Assembly: GCA_028641055.1 (NCBI GenBank)
Contig: JAPCYS010003742.1
Location: 114,077-178,076 of the forward strand
DNA: 64,000 nt
Direction of reading: 5' to 3'
DNA from: Alopecurus myosuroides
Taxonomy: Eukaryota > Streptophyta > Magnoliopsida > Poales > Poaceae
The notes under the pieces are model-generated. The model saw nothing but the letters and a program-made list of their open reading frames with translations. It searched no databases and was not told where the DNA came from. This document shows, piece after piece, positions 1 to 12,066 of this stretch. Each line of letters opens with the position of its first letter. Positions within the stretch are counted from its first letter, which is position 1. Both the position numbers and the translations under genes were made by a program.

Positions 1-230
1 GGACGAGGCTTTGAAGACCATTCACGTTCGTACAAATACAGTCATGTGTAGGTTTTTTTTTAACTGACATTCGTACGTAGTAACAAGGCATACTATGACA
101 TAATTATTATTTAATGATGACTTAATATTTCTTTAATGACCATCATGACCTTGGTTACGAAGGGGTATGATGTAATCTCAACCGTTAATGAGTTTGAGTT
201 TGGAGAGGGGGGGTGTACCGAAGCAGAAGG
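1..230. other. Non-coding flank downstream of the truncated NLR
   Basis: No continuation of the NLR reading frame (ARC2 or LRR) is visible on the minus strand. The DNA is AT-rich with a short T run near 53-62. I see no recognisable element here. Confidence 0.5.
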
Positions 231-1755
231 CTAGCTAAGTAATAGTATCTTCTTCATCTCTTCAACACTGTGATCTTCTGTAAGTCCACTGCCAATGGAA
301 TTTAGCAAGTCATACCATTGGTGATTTCCTTTTATCTGACCATTACTAGCCAATAGACTTGCAATACTAATTATTGCTAGTGGTATCCCTCCACATTTTT
401 TTAAGATGTCCTCGGATACTTGCACCAATTCTGGAGGACACCTTTTCTCATGCGAAAATACAATTTTATGGAAGAGCCTTCTCGATACATAGTGAGGGAG
501 AGGCTTCATTTCGTAGATATCATTACTAGAAGAGCAACATGCTTCAGAAACACTGACAATGCGGGTTGTAGTGATTATTTGGCTGCCAGGACTTTTTTTG
601 GAGAAAGCACACTTAATTATTTTCCATGCCTCTTTATCCCATAAGTCATCAATTACGATCAAGTACCTATGTGAATATTTTGTAGAGTTAGCCCACAGAG
701 CAATAAAGATATATGTATGATTTTTTCTATAATGAGGGTATTAATCAATAGTGATTATGTATGTGAGAAAGACGGTGGAAGACTCAAGATATTTACGAGA
801 ACATTGCAAATCAGTATTCTTAAAAATGGACCGACGATATGTAAGATGCGTACGTGACAGTACAGAACAGTGATTATTTTAGGAGAGACGACTGTAAATT
901 AGTAATAAAAAATAAGCACACGTACCTCTTGTTGATAAGAAACTCAATGAGTTCATCGATGAGATGTTTTTCTTCCCTGGTCACATTATGAATGTTTCCA
1001 TACTTGTGTTTGTCAAGTTCATAGAGAATATTCTTTAGAACTGTCTTTATATCTGGATTTCTAGAAACTGAAACAAAAGCACAACAATCAAATTGCACTT
1101 TGAACTTGTCATACACTATTTTGGCAAGAGTAGTTTTTCCCAACCCACCAAATCCAACGATGGACACCGTCTTCAGTGGATGCTTGGACGAATCATCACC
1201 CACATTCAACATGTTGATCAACTCTTTGCATGTTTCTTCGGTTCCAACGAGCTCCGTCACATCTTTGTACAGAGCCGTCATGCGAGGGTCAACACTAGTA
1301 CCAGCGTTGATGGTGTCATGTGTGTCCAGCTGGTACCTTTGGCGCAGCTCGGCCAACTCTTTGGCCTGACGAACCACTTCTTCAAGTGCTTCGGAGATCC
1401 CATGGAGCTTCTTCCACTTCTTGAATAATTTGGCGGTCTTCTTAAGTAGCTTCTTCACTTTGTTTTTCAGATTGGGAGGCTCACCTTGATTTTCCAGAGG
1501 CACCATGAAGGCATCAACGATATCCTCCATCTGGAATGTTAGCTCCCTCACATTTCCAGCCCAGATCTTGACTCCCTGATCGAGCTTCTCCTGAGGCAGT
1601 TTTGCCACCTTGTCGAGGGCGTCGTGCATGAACATCAACTCTTTGATGAGAGACTCGAAACTTTTCCTCACACGATTCTCGAGGGTGAACTCTCCTGCTA
1701 GTAAGCCGCCAAGCTTCGCAAGGACGGGCTTGATAGCCAGCATGGCCACCTCCAT
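231..1755 (-). CDS. Truncated CC-NB-ARC (CNL-type) disease resistance protein, two exons
   Basis: Exons are 1755-926 and 666-231, with a GT-AG intron at 925-667. The junction joins AAGAG to GTACTTG and restores the NB-ARC text NKRY-LIVIDDLWD. The spliced ORF is 421 aa. The start is the ATG at 1755 (MEVAMLAIKP); the frame opens further upstream but without another ATG. Visible parts are an Rx_N-like coiled coil (about 1-150, with EDIVDAF at 77-83), the P-loop GFGGLGKTT (201-209), RNBS-A (FDCCAFVSVS), kinase-2 LIVIDDLWD (279-287), RNBS-B (GSQIITTTR) and GLPL as CGGIPLAI (368-375). The frame ends at KKILLLS-stop, where family members normally continue into RNBS-D, MHD and LRRs. NLRs are cytoplasmic immune receptors that use the NB-ARC as a nucleotide switch. 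Without ARC2 and LRR this is probably a pseudogene or a short CC-NB product. Confidence 0.85.
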
Positions 1756-2379
1756 GGCTAGGAAGCTAGTTCGACCTCTCAACGGTTGTGCTGATTTGGG
1801 TGGAAGAGAGCTGGAAGTGCTACGCAGGGCACTCTAGAAAGAAACATATGATGTGCTGTACAAGATTATAGTGCTCTACTTTAGCGCCATCTGGACCGGA
1901 TGACTACTTAATTATCACGCGTATAGCCTAACTGCCCTGTGCAGCAGTGACCATCGACCAGGCAAAAATATGACCTTTGGACTGCACCTTTAATTTAATT
2001 AACAACCATTTGGTTACCTGCTACACTTAATTAATCGCCATGTGGCCATGGTTTACGCGCACATCGGCCACTATGGTCGGGTGGTGGTTGGTGGGTACCT
2101 TGTCACCTTCAGAGTGGAGAGAGCACTCATAGGATTTTTTTTATTTGGATGAATCCGAATCTTTCTTTATTTGCTGACTGTATATCTTGTCACCTTTAGA
2201 TCACAAGGAGATACACGTCATAAAAATCAGAGTATATCTTGTCACTAGTGTAATAATAACTTATCAGTTGTCACTAGTGTAATATTAACTAGTCTGCAAG
2301 ATCACAATACATGGTCATGACTAGTTTTCTTATCAGATCATTCTTATCTCATACTTTGCGAACCGTAAATCTGCATGAC
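1756..2379. other. Upstream region of the NLR, no gene seen
   Basis: This is the 5' side of the minus-strand NLR and probably holds its promoter. I could not fix a TATA box or transcription start. No ORF with recognisable similarity is present. Confidence 0.4.
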
Positions 2380-2452
2380 TTTTTTTTGATAAGAAGAATA
2401 TATTTATATCAAAACGATACCAATTACACTCGGCCTCTGCAACAACATAATG
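2380..2452 (-). mobile_element. LINE 3'-tail fragment
   Basis: Read on the minus strand, this carries GCAGAGGCCG, then a short AT-rich stretch ending in TTCTTATC and an A run (T run at 2380-2387 on the plus strand). The same GCAGAGGCCGGG-then-poly-A layout closes the LINE at 44460-44521, so I read this as the 3' end of another plant LINE. No coding part is attached. Confidence 0.5.
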
Positions 2453-2591
2453 TCAAGTACTCAAGATATTAAGGATGCATACATCTAAGAAGAAGAAGAA
2501 GAAGAAAACATGACACCCGACAAATCATTGAGTAACTGGCTTAAGCAGTAAACAAACACCACCAATGGCAGCACCCTGACCGTGAAACATG

Positions 2592-2946
2592 TGTTATTTG
2601 TGGGTGATTCAAATTCTTGTATGCTAATAAAAGGCCGAACTTCTGAGGAGTAGAGCAGAGCGTTTTGTACGGTACGAGTTGTTACCGAGTTGAAGTTGGA
2701 TTCACCGTTAGCGACCTAGTTAGGTCAGGACCGCCTTTATATACCTCTTGTAAACTGCCCACGGGATAAGCCACACATTGTAAATCCGGACGTGTTTGTA
2801 AACTCACCCGAAATAGTGAAGTATTACTGGCTTGCGCCCGTGGTTTTTTCTCTTCCTTGCTGGAAGAGTTTTCCACGTTAAAATCTCGTGTCCCCATTGG
2901 TTCGATCTTGCTTAATTTCATCGTTGTTTTTCTATTGCGTGTAACA
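2592..2946 (+). repeat. Copia 5' LTR
   Basis: Begins TGTTATTTGTGGG and ends GCGTGTAACA, and pairs with 18305-18660. It contains a TATA-like TTTATATACC near 2736, a plausible retroelement promoter. Confidence 0.88.
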
Positions 2947-2984
2947 AGTGCTATCAGAGCCCTGTTTCATATTAGGGTTTCGCG

Positions 2985-3880
2985 ATGACATCGTTGAAGT
3001 TTGATCTAGCGTTGCTGGACTACAAGACGAGGTTTTCTCTGTGGCAAGGAAAGATGTGTGCGGTTCTGTCGCAAGCATCAGATCTTTATGAGGCGCTGGA
3101 TGCATTCAGGAATAAGGAAGCGAGGGAGTGGACTCCTGAGGAGAAGCGCAAAGATCGTAAGACTTTGTCGTTCATTTAACTTTATCTATCTAATGATATC
3201 TTGCAAGAGGTGCTGCAGGAGAAATCCACGGCAGCGTTGTGACTCAAGCTGGAATCGATCTGCATGTAAAAGGATCTAACCAGCAAGATGCATGTAAATA
3301 TGAAGTTGTTGTCGCTCAAGATGCAAGATGGTGGTTCTGTGATGAACCATTTGTCGATCTTTAAGGAGATTGTGTCCGACCTAATGTCGATGGAGGTAAA
3401 ATATGAGGATGAAGATTTCGCTCTTATGTTGTTATGTTCACTGCCTAGTTCTTTTACAAACCTGGGGGATACCATACTATTAAGCCGCGATGAACTAACC
3501 CTCGCGGAAGTTTGTGAGGCCCTGCAGACCAGGGAAAAGATGAATGTTATGTTGCAGTCTAACACATCGTCCTCCAAAGGCGATGCATTGCAGGTACGAG
3601 GCAGGTGTGCGCAGCGAGACACCAACTACAACAGCAACAAAAAAAATAAGGGCAGGGACCTTTCAAAGTACAAAGGACGACAAGGTCTGTAGGTACTGTA
3701 AGAAAACCAAGCACACCATTGAAAATTGCTGGAAGGTGCAGAACAAGAAGAAAAGGAATGGTACATACCAACCGAAAAATAAATATGACGGTAATGGTAA
3801 TGGTAAGACTGCTGTTGTTGCTGGTGATAATAGTTCGGATGGCGAACTTTTACCTGTTTTTCCTGCATGTGCTACCCATG
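2985..3880 (+). pseudogene. Copia gag remnant with CCHC zinc knuckle
   Basis: The frame opens at ATG 2985 (MTSLKFDLALLDYKTRFSLW), typical of the Copia gag N-terminus, and stops near 3178. It resumes in another frame at 3288 (MHVNMKLLSLKMQDGGSV...), matching the UBN2-type gag core with the LP-x-S-F sequence LPSSFTNL. A zinc knuckle follows in a third frame, as C-x2-C-x4-H-x4-C in CRYCKKTKHTIENC around 3688-3730. Gag would form the particle and bind RNA. At least two frameshifts and a stop make it non-functional. Confidence 0.82.
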
Positions 3881-5702
3881 ACGATGAGTGGATTCGTGAT
3901 ACTGCTTGTTCGTTTCATATTTGATGTAACAAAGATTGGTTCAGTTCTTATGAGATTGTGCAGACTGTATATTTTGTGCGTGTGGGAACGACAACAAATG
4001 TCAATTTTTGGCGTTGGATATATTCATATCAAGACCCACGGTGGGATGACACGTACATTGACGAGAGTGAAACACGCACCATCCATGGCGAGAAATTTGA
4101 TCTCGTTGAGTACCCTTGACTATGACGGGTACAAGTATGCCAGAGGGGATAAACGCCTGAAGGTATCAAAAGGTTCTCTCATTTTTATGATTGATGATAT
4201 GGATTCTGCCAAGTTATATATTCTTAGAGGTAGCACTTTGTCTAGTACTGCTGTTGTTATTACTAATGATGATGCAAGTACAATTAACCTTTGGCATAAG
4301 CCACCTGGACACATGAGTGAACATGGTATGGCATAATTGGTGAAGACAGAACTCTTGAAGAACTACAATATGAGTAAGTTGTCGTTCTGTGAACACTGCG
4401 TGTTTGGTAGGCATAAAAGAGTTAAGCTCAATGATTTCGTTCATACCACTAAAGGTATATTGGATTATGTACATGATGATTTGTGGGGGCCTTCACGAAA
4501 GCCCTATTATGGTGGTGCTCGTTATATGCTTACTGTTATTGATGATTACTCCAGAAGAGTTTGGCCTTATTTTCTGAAAATTAAGGATGATACTTTTGCT
4601 GCTTTTAAATAGTGGAAAGTTATGATTGAAAACCAAACTGAGATGAAGGTGAAGTTGCTTCGTACTGACAATGGTGGCGAGTTTTGTTCGCATGCGTTTT
4701 ATGATTGTTGTTTGTAGGAAGGCATTGTTAGGCATCACACCATCCCGTACACATCTCAGCAGAATGGTGTAGACGAGCGGATGAACATGACGATCATCTC
4801 CAAGGCTCGCTGCATGTTGACTAACGTCCGTATGCTCATGCGTTTTTGGGCTGAGGCTGCCAACACTTCCTGCTACTTGATTAACAGGTCACTGTCCATC
4901 TCTCTTGACAAGAAAACTCCTATGAGGTATGATCTGGTGAGACAGCTGATTATTCACGACTGGAAGTTTTTGGTGGCACTGCCTATGCTCATGTTGATAA
5001 TGGAAAGTTAGAGCCTAGAGTTGTCAAGTGCTTATTTCTTGGTTATGATTCCGGAGTGAAAGGATATAAATTGTGGAATCTAGAAACCAAAAAGACTTTC
5101 TTTAGCAGGCCTGTTGTGTTGAATGAATCTGTTATGTATGAGGGCAGTTTGTTGACTGATGTTTTGCCAGATTCTTCTGATGAGGATGAACCACGAGTTT
5201 ATTTGCAAGTAGAGCTAGAACACCTGGATGAGGAGGAAACTGAAGTTGATGAGGAGGATATTGTGTCACCCTCACCTCCTATTGTGTAGCAAGAAAATTT
5301 GTCTGTTACAGAGCGTAGAGAGAAGAGGAATAACGTATCTCATACTCTTTTAATTGAGAAATGTGATGTTGTTTATTTTTCTCTAAGTTGTGTTGAACAG
5401 GCGGAGAATGATGTTGAACCAGCTACATACAATGAAGCTATTGCTACGGTTGATCGTGACAAGTGGATTGGTGCAATGCACGAGGAGATGTATTCACTTG
5501 AAAAGAATGGCACGTGGGATGTTGTGCGCTTGCCTAAACAAAAGAAGTTCGTCCATTGTAAGTGGATCCTCCAGAGAAAGGAGGGTTTATATCCAAGTGA
5601 TCCTCCAAGGTTTAAGGCAAGGTTAGTAGCAAAATGTTTCAGCCAGATTACAGGAGTGGATTATAATGACGTGTTCTCCCTAGTTGTTAAGCATAGTTTT
5701 AT
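3880..5702 (+). pseudogene. Copia pol remnant, first part: protease, integrase, start of RT
   Basis: The protease site is reduced to DTACSFH near 3898-3920, where DSGAS/DTGAT would be expected, so the catalytic Gly is absent. Integrase is recognisable across 4330-4960: H-x-H/C-x2-C-like text (CEHCVFGRHKR), LDYVHDDLWGP, the catalytic Asp region VIDDYSRRVW, LLRTDNGGEF, then YTSQQNGVDERMN with the core Glu. RT begins about 5400 (ATYNEAIATVDRDKWIGAMH) and reads to VFSLVVKHS, where the Mutator-like element breaks it. In-frame stops occur near 4336, 4610, 4717 and 5287. Confidence 0.85.
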
Positions 5703-6783
5703 GAGAGAATTCCTTATTTGGCCCTCACTTAAAATATTGTTCCCTTTTTTTCCCTAAAAAACAATTCTTTCCTATTTGACATCTTAACTTCATTTTCTTC
5801 CTAACATGGCCTTATAGTGCATTCTAGACACAAATGGGATGTAAAAAGACTCTTTTACCCCTGATGAATTTTTGTACCAAAATTAATAATAGAAGCTGAA
5901 AGTAAGATTAGTTAGATTCTATGCCATGTTGATCCTACACGATACAAATATTTCTTTGAAAAGAGGCCAACATCCATCCTGATCCGCCGCCCGACCACCA
6001 ACGCAAAAGAGTGGGCCACTTTTTGTCGAGACTCGAGTGGGGGCGAAAAGAAGAACAAGCACTTTTGTGTACGACGACGCAGTCATTGCATGTCGTCGTC
6101 CAGCTCTTTTAACCTGTCTTCCGTGAATAATCCCTACGCCGGTAGTACACAGGTGAGGGCTCTACACTAGTAGTTAGCTAGTTGCAGCAAAGAGAACACT
6201 ATTCCTGCACTTACGTGTTACTACAAACAAACAATACGATATTAAAAAGGATAAACACAAATTATTTGCTCCTTTCCCATAGGGCCAAAACAATTCATTT
6301 TTTTTCTTCCGCCATATTCGCTGAAGACGTCACATCAGGATTTTCAAATCAAGCACCCCAACGGACACACGTTACATGATTGCTCCAAACCACAGACCAA
6401 ACAACGAAACCATTGCGTGATCTGTTTCTATTTTCTAGAGGATGGAATTAAGCAGCATTCAGCATATAATCCTGGTGCATGTCCTCTCAAGAATCCCCTG
6501 ATCGATCCTATCATCCCAAAGGGCCAAACCGCCAGGATGAGAACCATTGCATGCTCGAGTTTTAACGTTCTAACAAAGCTTATTTTCAACTTCTATTATG
6601 AATTTTGGTACAAAAATTCATTAGGGGCAAAAGAGTCTTTGTACATCACCATTTGTGTTTAGAATGCACTGTAGGGCCATATTAGGAAGAAAATGAAGTT
6701 AAGGCGTCAAATAGGGAAGAATTTGTTTTTTAGGGCCAAATAGGGAACAAGATTTTAAGTAAGGACAAATAAGGAATTCTCTC
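5703..6783. mobile_element. Non-autonomous Mutator-like element (MULE) with long TIRs
   Basis: The ends are perfect inverse complements (GAGAGAATTCC at 5703, GGAATTCTCTC ending at 6783). The inverted similarity extends inward for roughly 190 bp, including ATTTGGCCC/GGGCCAAAT and CATTCTAGACAC/GTGTTTAGAATG. It is flanked by 9-bp duplications TAGTTTTAT (5694-5702) and TAGTTCTAT (6784-6792), one mismatch apart, which is the Mutator hallmark. The host Copia RT frame reads through when the element and one duplication are removed. The ~700-bp core has no recognisable transposase. Whether it holds a captured gene piece is unknown. Confidence 0.87.
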
Positions 6784-7484
6784 TAGTTCTATTCGTACTT
6801 TCTTTAGTATTGTTGCTATGTATGATCTTGGGCTTAAGCAGTTGGATGTGAAGACTGCGTTTTTTGCATGGAGAACTTGAGGAGGAGATATACATGGACC
6901 AACCTTAAGGGTTCATAGTGCCTGGTAAAGAGGAATTCTTTTATCATGTCGCATGGTTTTAAGAGTTCTGAATATGATAGTTCTGTGTAAATTAAATTTG
7001 TTGATGAATCGTCTATATATATGTTGCTATATGTTGATGATATGTTAATTGCTGCCAAGAGCATGAAAGAAATCACTACGTTGAAGAAACCGTTGAGTAG
7101 TGATTTGAGATGAATGATCTTGGTCTTGCTAAGAAAATTCTAGGTATGGAAATTTCAAGAGACAGAAAATCTAGATTGCTATTTCTTAGTCAGTAGAATT
7201 ACCTTAAGAAAGTTATTCATTGTTTTAATATGCATGATGCAAAGTCTGTTAGTACTCATATTGCTTTTCACTTCAAGTTGTCAGCATTGCAATGCCCTAG
7301 TAGTGAAAAATATATTGAGTACATGTCACGAGTTCCATATTCTAGTGTTGTTGGTTCCTTAATGTATGCCATGGTGTATTCCCGACCTGATCTGTCTTAT
7401 GCTATAAGTTTGGTCAGTCGATACATGGCTATTCCTGAGAAAAAACCATTGGAAAGTTTTTCAATGGATTTTCAGGTACCTTCG
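6784..7484 (+). pseudogene. Copia pol remnant, second part: RT with YVDD
   Basis: RT resumes with TFFSIVAMYDLGLKQLDVKTAF (one catalytic Asp in QLDVKTAF). It carries the polymerase box LLYVDDMLI near 7022-7048 and continues to YSSVVGSLMYAMVYSRPDLSYA, a typical Copia RT/RNase H connection. Several stops and a large internal deletion or frameshift near 6880-6960 are present. It breaks at 7484, where the Gypsy element inserted. Confidence 0.82.
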
Positions 7485-10400
7485 TGTAACATCCCAAGTC
7501 TGAAAAATAGCCATTAGAATGTTTGCTCTCTGGTATTTTATGTTTTGCATCATGGCATCATGTTGATTGCATTTGTTTTGTTTGTTTTCCATTTGTTTTC
7601 CTCTGTTTTCATTTGTTTTCCAACTGTTTTCAGTTGTTTTCCTTTGTTTTCTATTTGAATTCCAAACCAAAATTCAAACCTTTTGTTTCATCCTTGTGAT
7701 GTTACAATTTCTAAAATGATATTTCAAAATAAAACAATTGTTTGTTTCCATTAAAGTGTGATTTCAAAACTGTGTTGTTTCTATCAAAAATTCATTGAAT
7801 ATCAAACCCTTCTCAAATTCAATTATGTTTTTCTTCCAAAACAACAACCATGTTGAAATTATGAAAATTGCAAAACAAATCAATCATTTGTTTCCAATTA
7901 AAATCATTTGATCACCATAATTAAAATATTGTTTTCAATAACCACTTAACCATAAATTTCAATCAAATTCTTTCCAAGTCAAAACAGCCCCATAATTCAA
8001 TTAATTTGAAATTCCAACACTTGCATTTGGTTAATATTACATAAAGGAGTTAACCCAATTTTTTCTGAAATTTTTACTAACCTCAAAACCCCTCCTTTCT
8101 TCCTATTTCCAAATCAGCAAAAAAAAAAAAAAACAAATAAAAATAATAAAGCTAGCAAGAGAGGAGAGAGGGGCATGCAGGAAGCCCAGCCCAACTTACC
8201 TTCTCCTAGGCCCAATACCCTTTCCCAGTCGCTTCTTCGTACGGACTCCATCCAGAGGGCACACGTCGACAGAGCAGATACAGCAACGGTGATCTCCACC
8301 TCCCCCCCTATAACTCCATGCTCCTGCCCTAGGGTTCCCCTAACCCTAGTTCTCTCCCTCCTTCTTCCCTCACCCCTCCACTCCTCCCTCTTCCTCCATC
8401 TCTCTCATCTCTGTACTTTTGTCTGTAACCTGTACACCACAACCTGAACCAGAAAGTGCCTCCTTTGGCTCCGGTGGTCGCCGGCCGTCCGGGTCCCCTC
8501 CGGCCGCGGTGGGGGTGGGAATGGAAAGCCCCCACCACGGGCTTCCTCTCCACCCCCTCGGCTCGAGCCGGGAGAGCTGGATGCTCCGCCGCCGTCCTCC
8601 TCAAGCCGGCCGTCGCTCCCTGTCCATCACCGACCTCTGCTGCCCCGAGCACCACCTGCGCCTCCATCCGCCCAAGGTGAGGCCGCTCCCCTCCTTCCTC
8701 TCGCCCTCCCTCCTCCCCTAGCGGCCGCTCATCCCCCCTCGCCATATCCGCTCGGGATCCCTCCGTTGAGGTGCAGCCATGGCACGTACAGGTACAGGTT
8801 ACGTGCAGATTTTTCAGAGAAAAAAACCACCCGCCAACCACACCTTTACTCCCTCGAGTTTCCCTTCCTTCCAAACCAGCCGCATTAGACCCACTGGTTT
8901 GGAGCGCGCGCAGCGAAGCCCCAGATCGCGAGTTCAAGTCCCAGCTCCACCCCTTTTTCTGCTCTTTATTCGTTTTGTTTCAGTTAAGCCCGCAGCTGAA
9001 CCTTAAGCCCCCCGAGATCCCCTTCCTTTCAACACACAGAACAACAGCCCTACTGGTTTAGGTCCCTTGAGCTCAGCAGGAGGTGAGGGGTTCGAGTCCC
9101 CCCTCCCTCAATTAACCAAATCTTTTTTTCCTTTTGTTTTGGTACTGCACAAACCTCAGTAATCACCAATAGATCCCTGCTAGTTCTTTTCCAACCCCTG
9201 TAAAAATTTTTCCAAGTCCCTAGATCCATAAAAATGGCAGATTTGCACCCAAAATTGTAAATTGCATAAGAAATTCATCCTAACTCCAATTTCAACATTT
9301 TTAATATGTTTTCAATACCAAATTAAATGTTCTATCCAAATATAAAATTTGTTTACTGTTTTGAATATTTTAAATTGGTGCAAAATTTGAAAACTTGTCA
9401 AATTCACTTAAACTTGCAAAATTCATAACTTGCTCATAAAAATTCCAAATTTCACAAACCAAATATGTTTTCCAATCAATTTTTCATGTACTTTCCAAAT
9501 ATAAATTTTGTTTGCTGTTTTGAATAATTTAAATTGCTGAAAACAACTGTTTCTTATTTATTGCATTTAAAAATTGCCAAAATAATAACTTGCTCATTTT
9601 AAATCCAATTTCCACAAATGAAATATGTTTTCCATGAAAAATTAAACCCTCTTTCCAAATATAAAATTTGTTTCATGTTTTGAATAATTAAAATTGGTTA
9701 AATGATTTAAACCTTGTTTAAATCATTTAATATTGTTAAATTTATCACTTGATCAAAACAAATTCTTTTGGGACATATAAAATATGTTTTCAAACCATAA
9801 AATCATAACCTTTTCAAATATAACTTTGTTATCTACTTTAAACACGTTAACTTGATGAAAACAACAATTACTTGTGTGACATGTTTAAGTACCCAATTTT
9901 TCCACACTTAATAAATAAATTCCAAACTTGTTCTATTCCTTTTTCCTTTGCATCTATCACTGTTATTTGTTGTTATCTTGCTGTTATCATCATGCATGCA
10001 TCATGTTTAACCACTTACACTTGTTAATCAAATGTAGATCATTGCTTCCACCTTAACCATTTGCATCCATATGCAATTCACATTGCATATGGGTCCAATT
10101 AAATTGTGTTATCTTGTCAAGTAGTTTATTTTGATGCATCTATTAACTTGACATGCATCATCCCATGATTGTGCACTATGCCATGATATTGATTGTCTAC
10201 CTTTTCTGCAATGTTTGTTTGCTTCTTCCCGGATATACGACGATGTTGAGACCGACGATACTTACGACACCCTTCTAAGGATTTAGCTCAGTACCAGGCT
10301 ACTGGGTTTTGCAGGCAAGTTATCACTCACATGAACCACTGTGTTCCTTTCAACATTGGTTACCGATACTTTCCGTTGTTCTTTTCTGCTAGCCTTAGTA

Positions 10401-12066
10401 GTAGTTGTTTCTGTTACGAACCCATCACATGAATCCTTTAACCCTGATATTGCCTCACCTCCATACCTATAACCATTGTTTGAGCCCGTGTCTTACTAGC
10501 ATGCTTAGTTTTTTGCTCGAGTCTGTTATCCGTTACTTTCTGTTACTATATCATTTACGCTGTGGGGGCTCGATGTTTAATCAATCAATCATGCTAATGT
10601 TACTATTAATAATAAATTTGATGATAAGGCACCGGCAGGAGGCCCATGAGAGTTTTGGAGCCTGCTAGTGTCGACCCTAATAGGAAAAGGGTCTTGTCTA
10701 CTGATCCATGATGAGCGCACTACCCGCATTTGGGAAGCGAGTATGGGCGCCCCCCTCAACTTGACCTGATTCGCATCTCGTCCAAATCGCCTCATTTAGT
10801 TCGTGTTTTCCATTTGCCGCATCATGTTTTTGCGAGCCCAGGCCAGGGTGGAACTTTCGTAGTCGGCATATAGGGGGACACGTTCTTAGAGTGCTATGAG
10901 GGTCCATTTTCTTCTGGGCTCGATTAGCCGTGCGCCCAAGGTTCTTTGGGCTTGATGCGAAGAATGGTTGGTTGTGTTGAGTGCCCCGCTTGTGGGAGGC
11001 ATCCCATCTGGCGGGTTATTCATGAGTGTACGGCCAAATTGGTGCAACCCTGCAGGGATAATCTTCTCGAGAAGCCGTTTTTCCGCGGTTATGGATTACT
11101 TGGTGAAAGTACTGGCTAACAAGTACTCAGGACAACTTAAACATAATGATCAAACATGTTACACCCAATGATTAATAACTTGACTAGTAATAGGTTGATG
11201 GCACAATAACTTGATTCACCTTATTACAACTGTGTGAGTTATCCTCGGATTGCTTCTTTGGATAAGGGGCGAGATCCAGGATGGGTTTGTTTGAAGTTAT
11301 CTTTCAGTTGGTTACAATCCTCGATCTTATCCCCTTTTCTGTTAGCCGAAGTGGTAGAATCTCTGTAGTTGGTTAGCGCAGCCAGTTGCAGCATCTTTTA
11401 TATCCCCTTCTTTCCGTTGAACCCAAAGCATCTGTGCTTGGTGTTGACGGGTTACACTTTGGTGAACTGTGAGTCTTGCTTGCCAGTACGTTGGTGTACT
11501 GACCCCTTTGGGCTGTGGTTTACGCAGACGACGTTTCCGAGGATCTACATGGTGGCTACTACGTGGAGTATGACGACGAGACTGCTGACGAGTAGATAGC
11601 GGACCCGGGCAGGATCCGAGACTTCGTGGATGGGCTCCGTCTTTTCGTTTCCGGCCTCTTAGGCCTATTTGGTTCTTGTCTGTACTCAGACATGTTGAAT
11701 GCTTCCGCTGTATTGTAATGATGTATTGTTGGGGCAGGTGCCCTCTGAATGATTGTATTTGCTATCTCTGCTCTAATGAGAGCCATTTGCAACTTATTTC
11801 AATCTTTTGTGTCGTAGAGATCTGTTGTGATATCAGTTGTTCAACGCCGTTGACGTACCATGTGTGTATGGTTGAAGTACGTCGACGGAAGTGCCTTTGA
11901 TCTCTAGTGGATAGTTTACATCGACGATGGAATAGCAGGGCTTGTGTTGTCGCGCATAAGCGCAGGCCTACCAGGAAGCTGGGACGTGGGAGCAGTTATG
12001 CCCCATAATCCAAGCATCTGCTATCCAGTTCGTACGGTGAGTATCCCTAGAAATCAGGGTGCGACA
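7485..12066 (+). repeat. Gypsy 5' LTR, 4.58 kb
   Basis: Starts TGTAACATCCCAAG and ends GGTGCGACA. It has an AT-rich 5' part, a GC/CT-rich stretch (8160-8760), two tRNA-B-box-like sites (8930-8942, 9089-9099), a long AT-rich middle with TTTTCAAAT/AAATTTGTTT motifs, and a more complex 3' third (10230-12066). ORFs inside it are short and recur, with small indels, in the partner LTR. I do not treat them as genes. Confidence 0.92.

Noticed and set aside
1093..1428. Plus-strand ORFs opposite the NLR
   Set aside because: They are antisense shadows of the well-supported NB-ARC exon.
8329..8937. 202-aa minus-strand ORF and overlapping plus-strand ORFs in a GC-rich block
   Set aside because: It lies inside the Gypsy LTR. 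The partner LTR has the same DNA with frames disrupted by small indels, and no protein motif is present.
9081..9110. Genuine tRNA gene in the LTR
   Set aside because: Only a B-box-like site is convincing. I could not draw a cloverleaf with paired acceptor ends.
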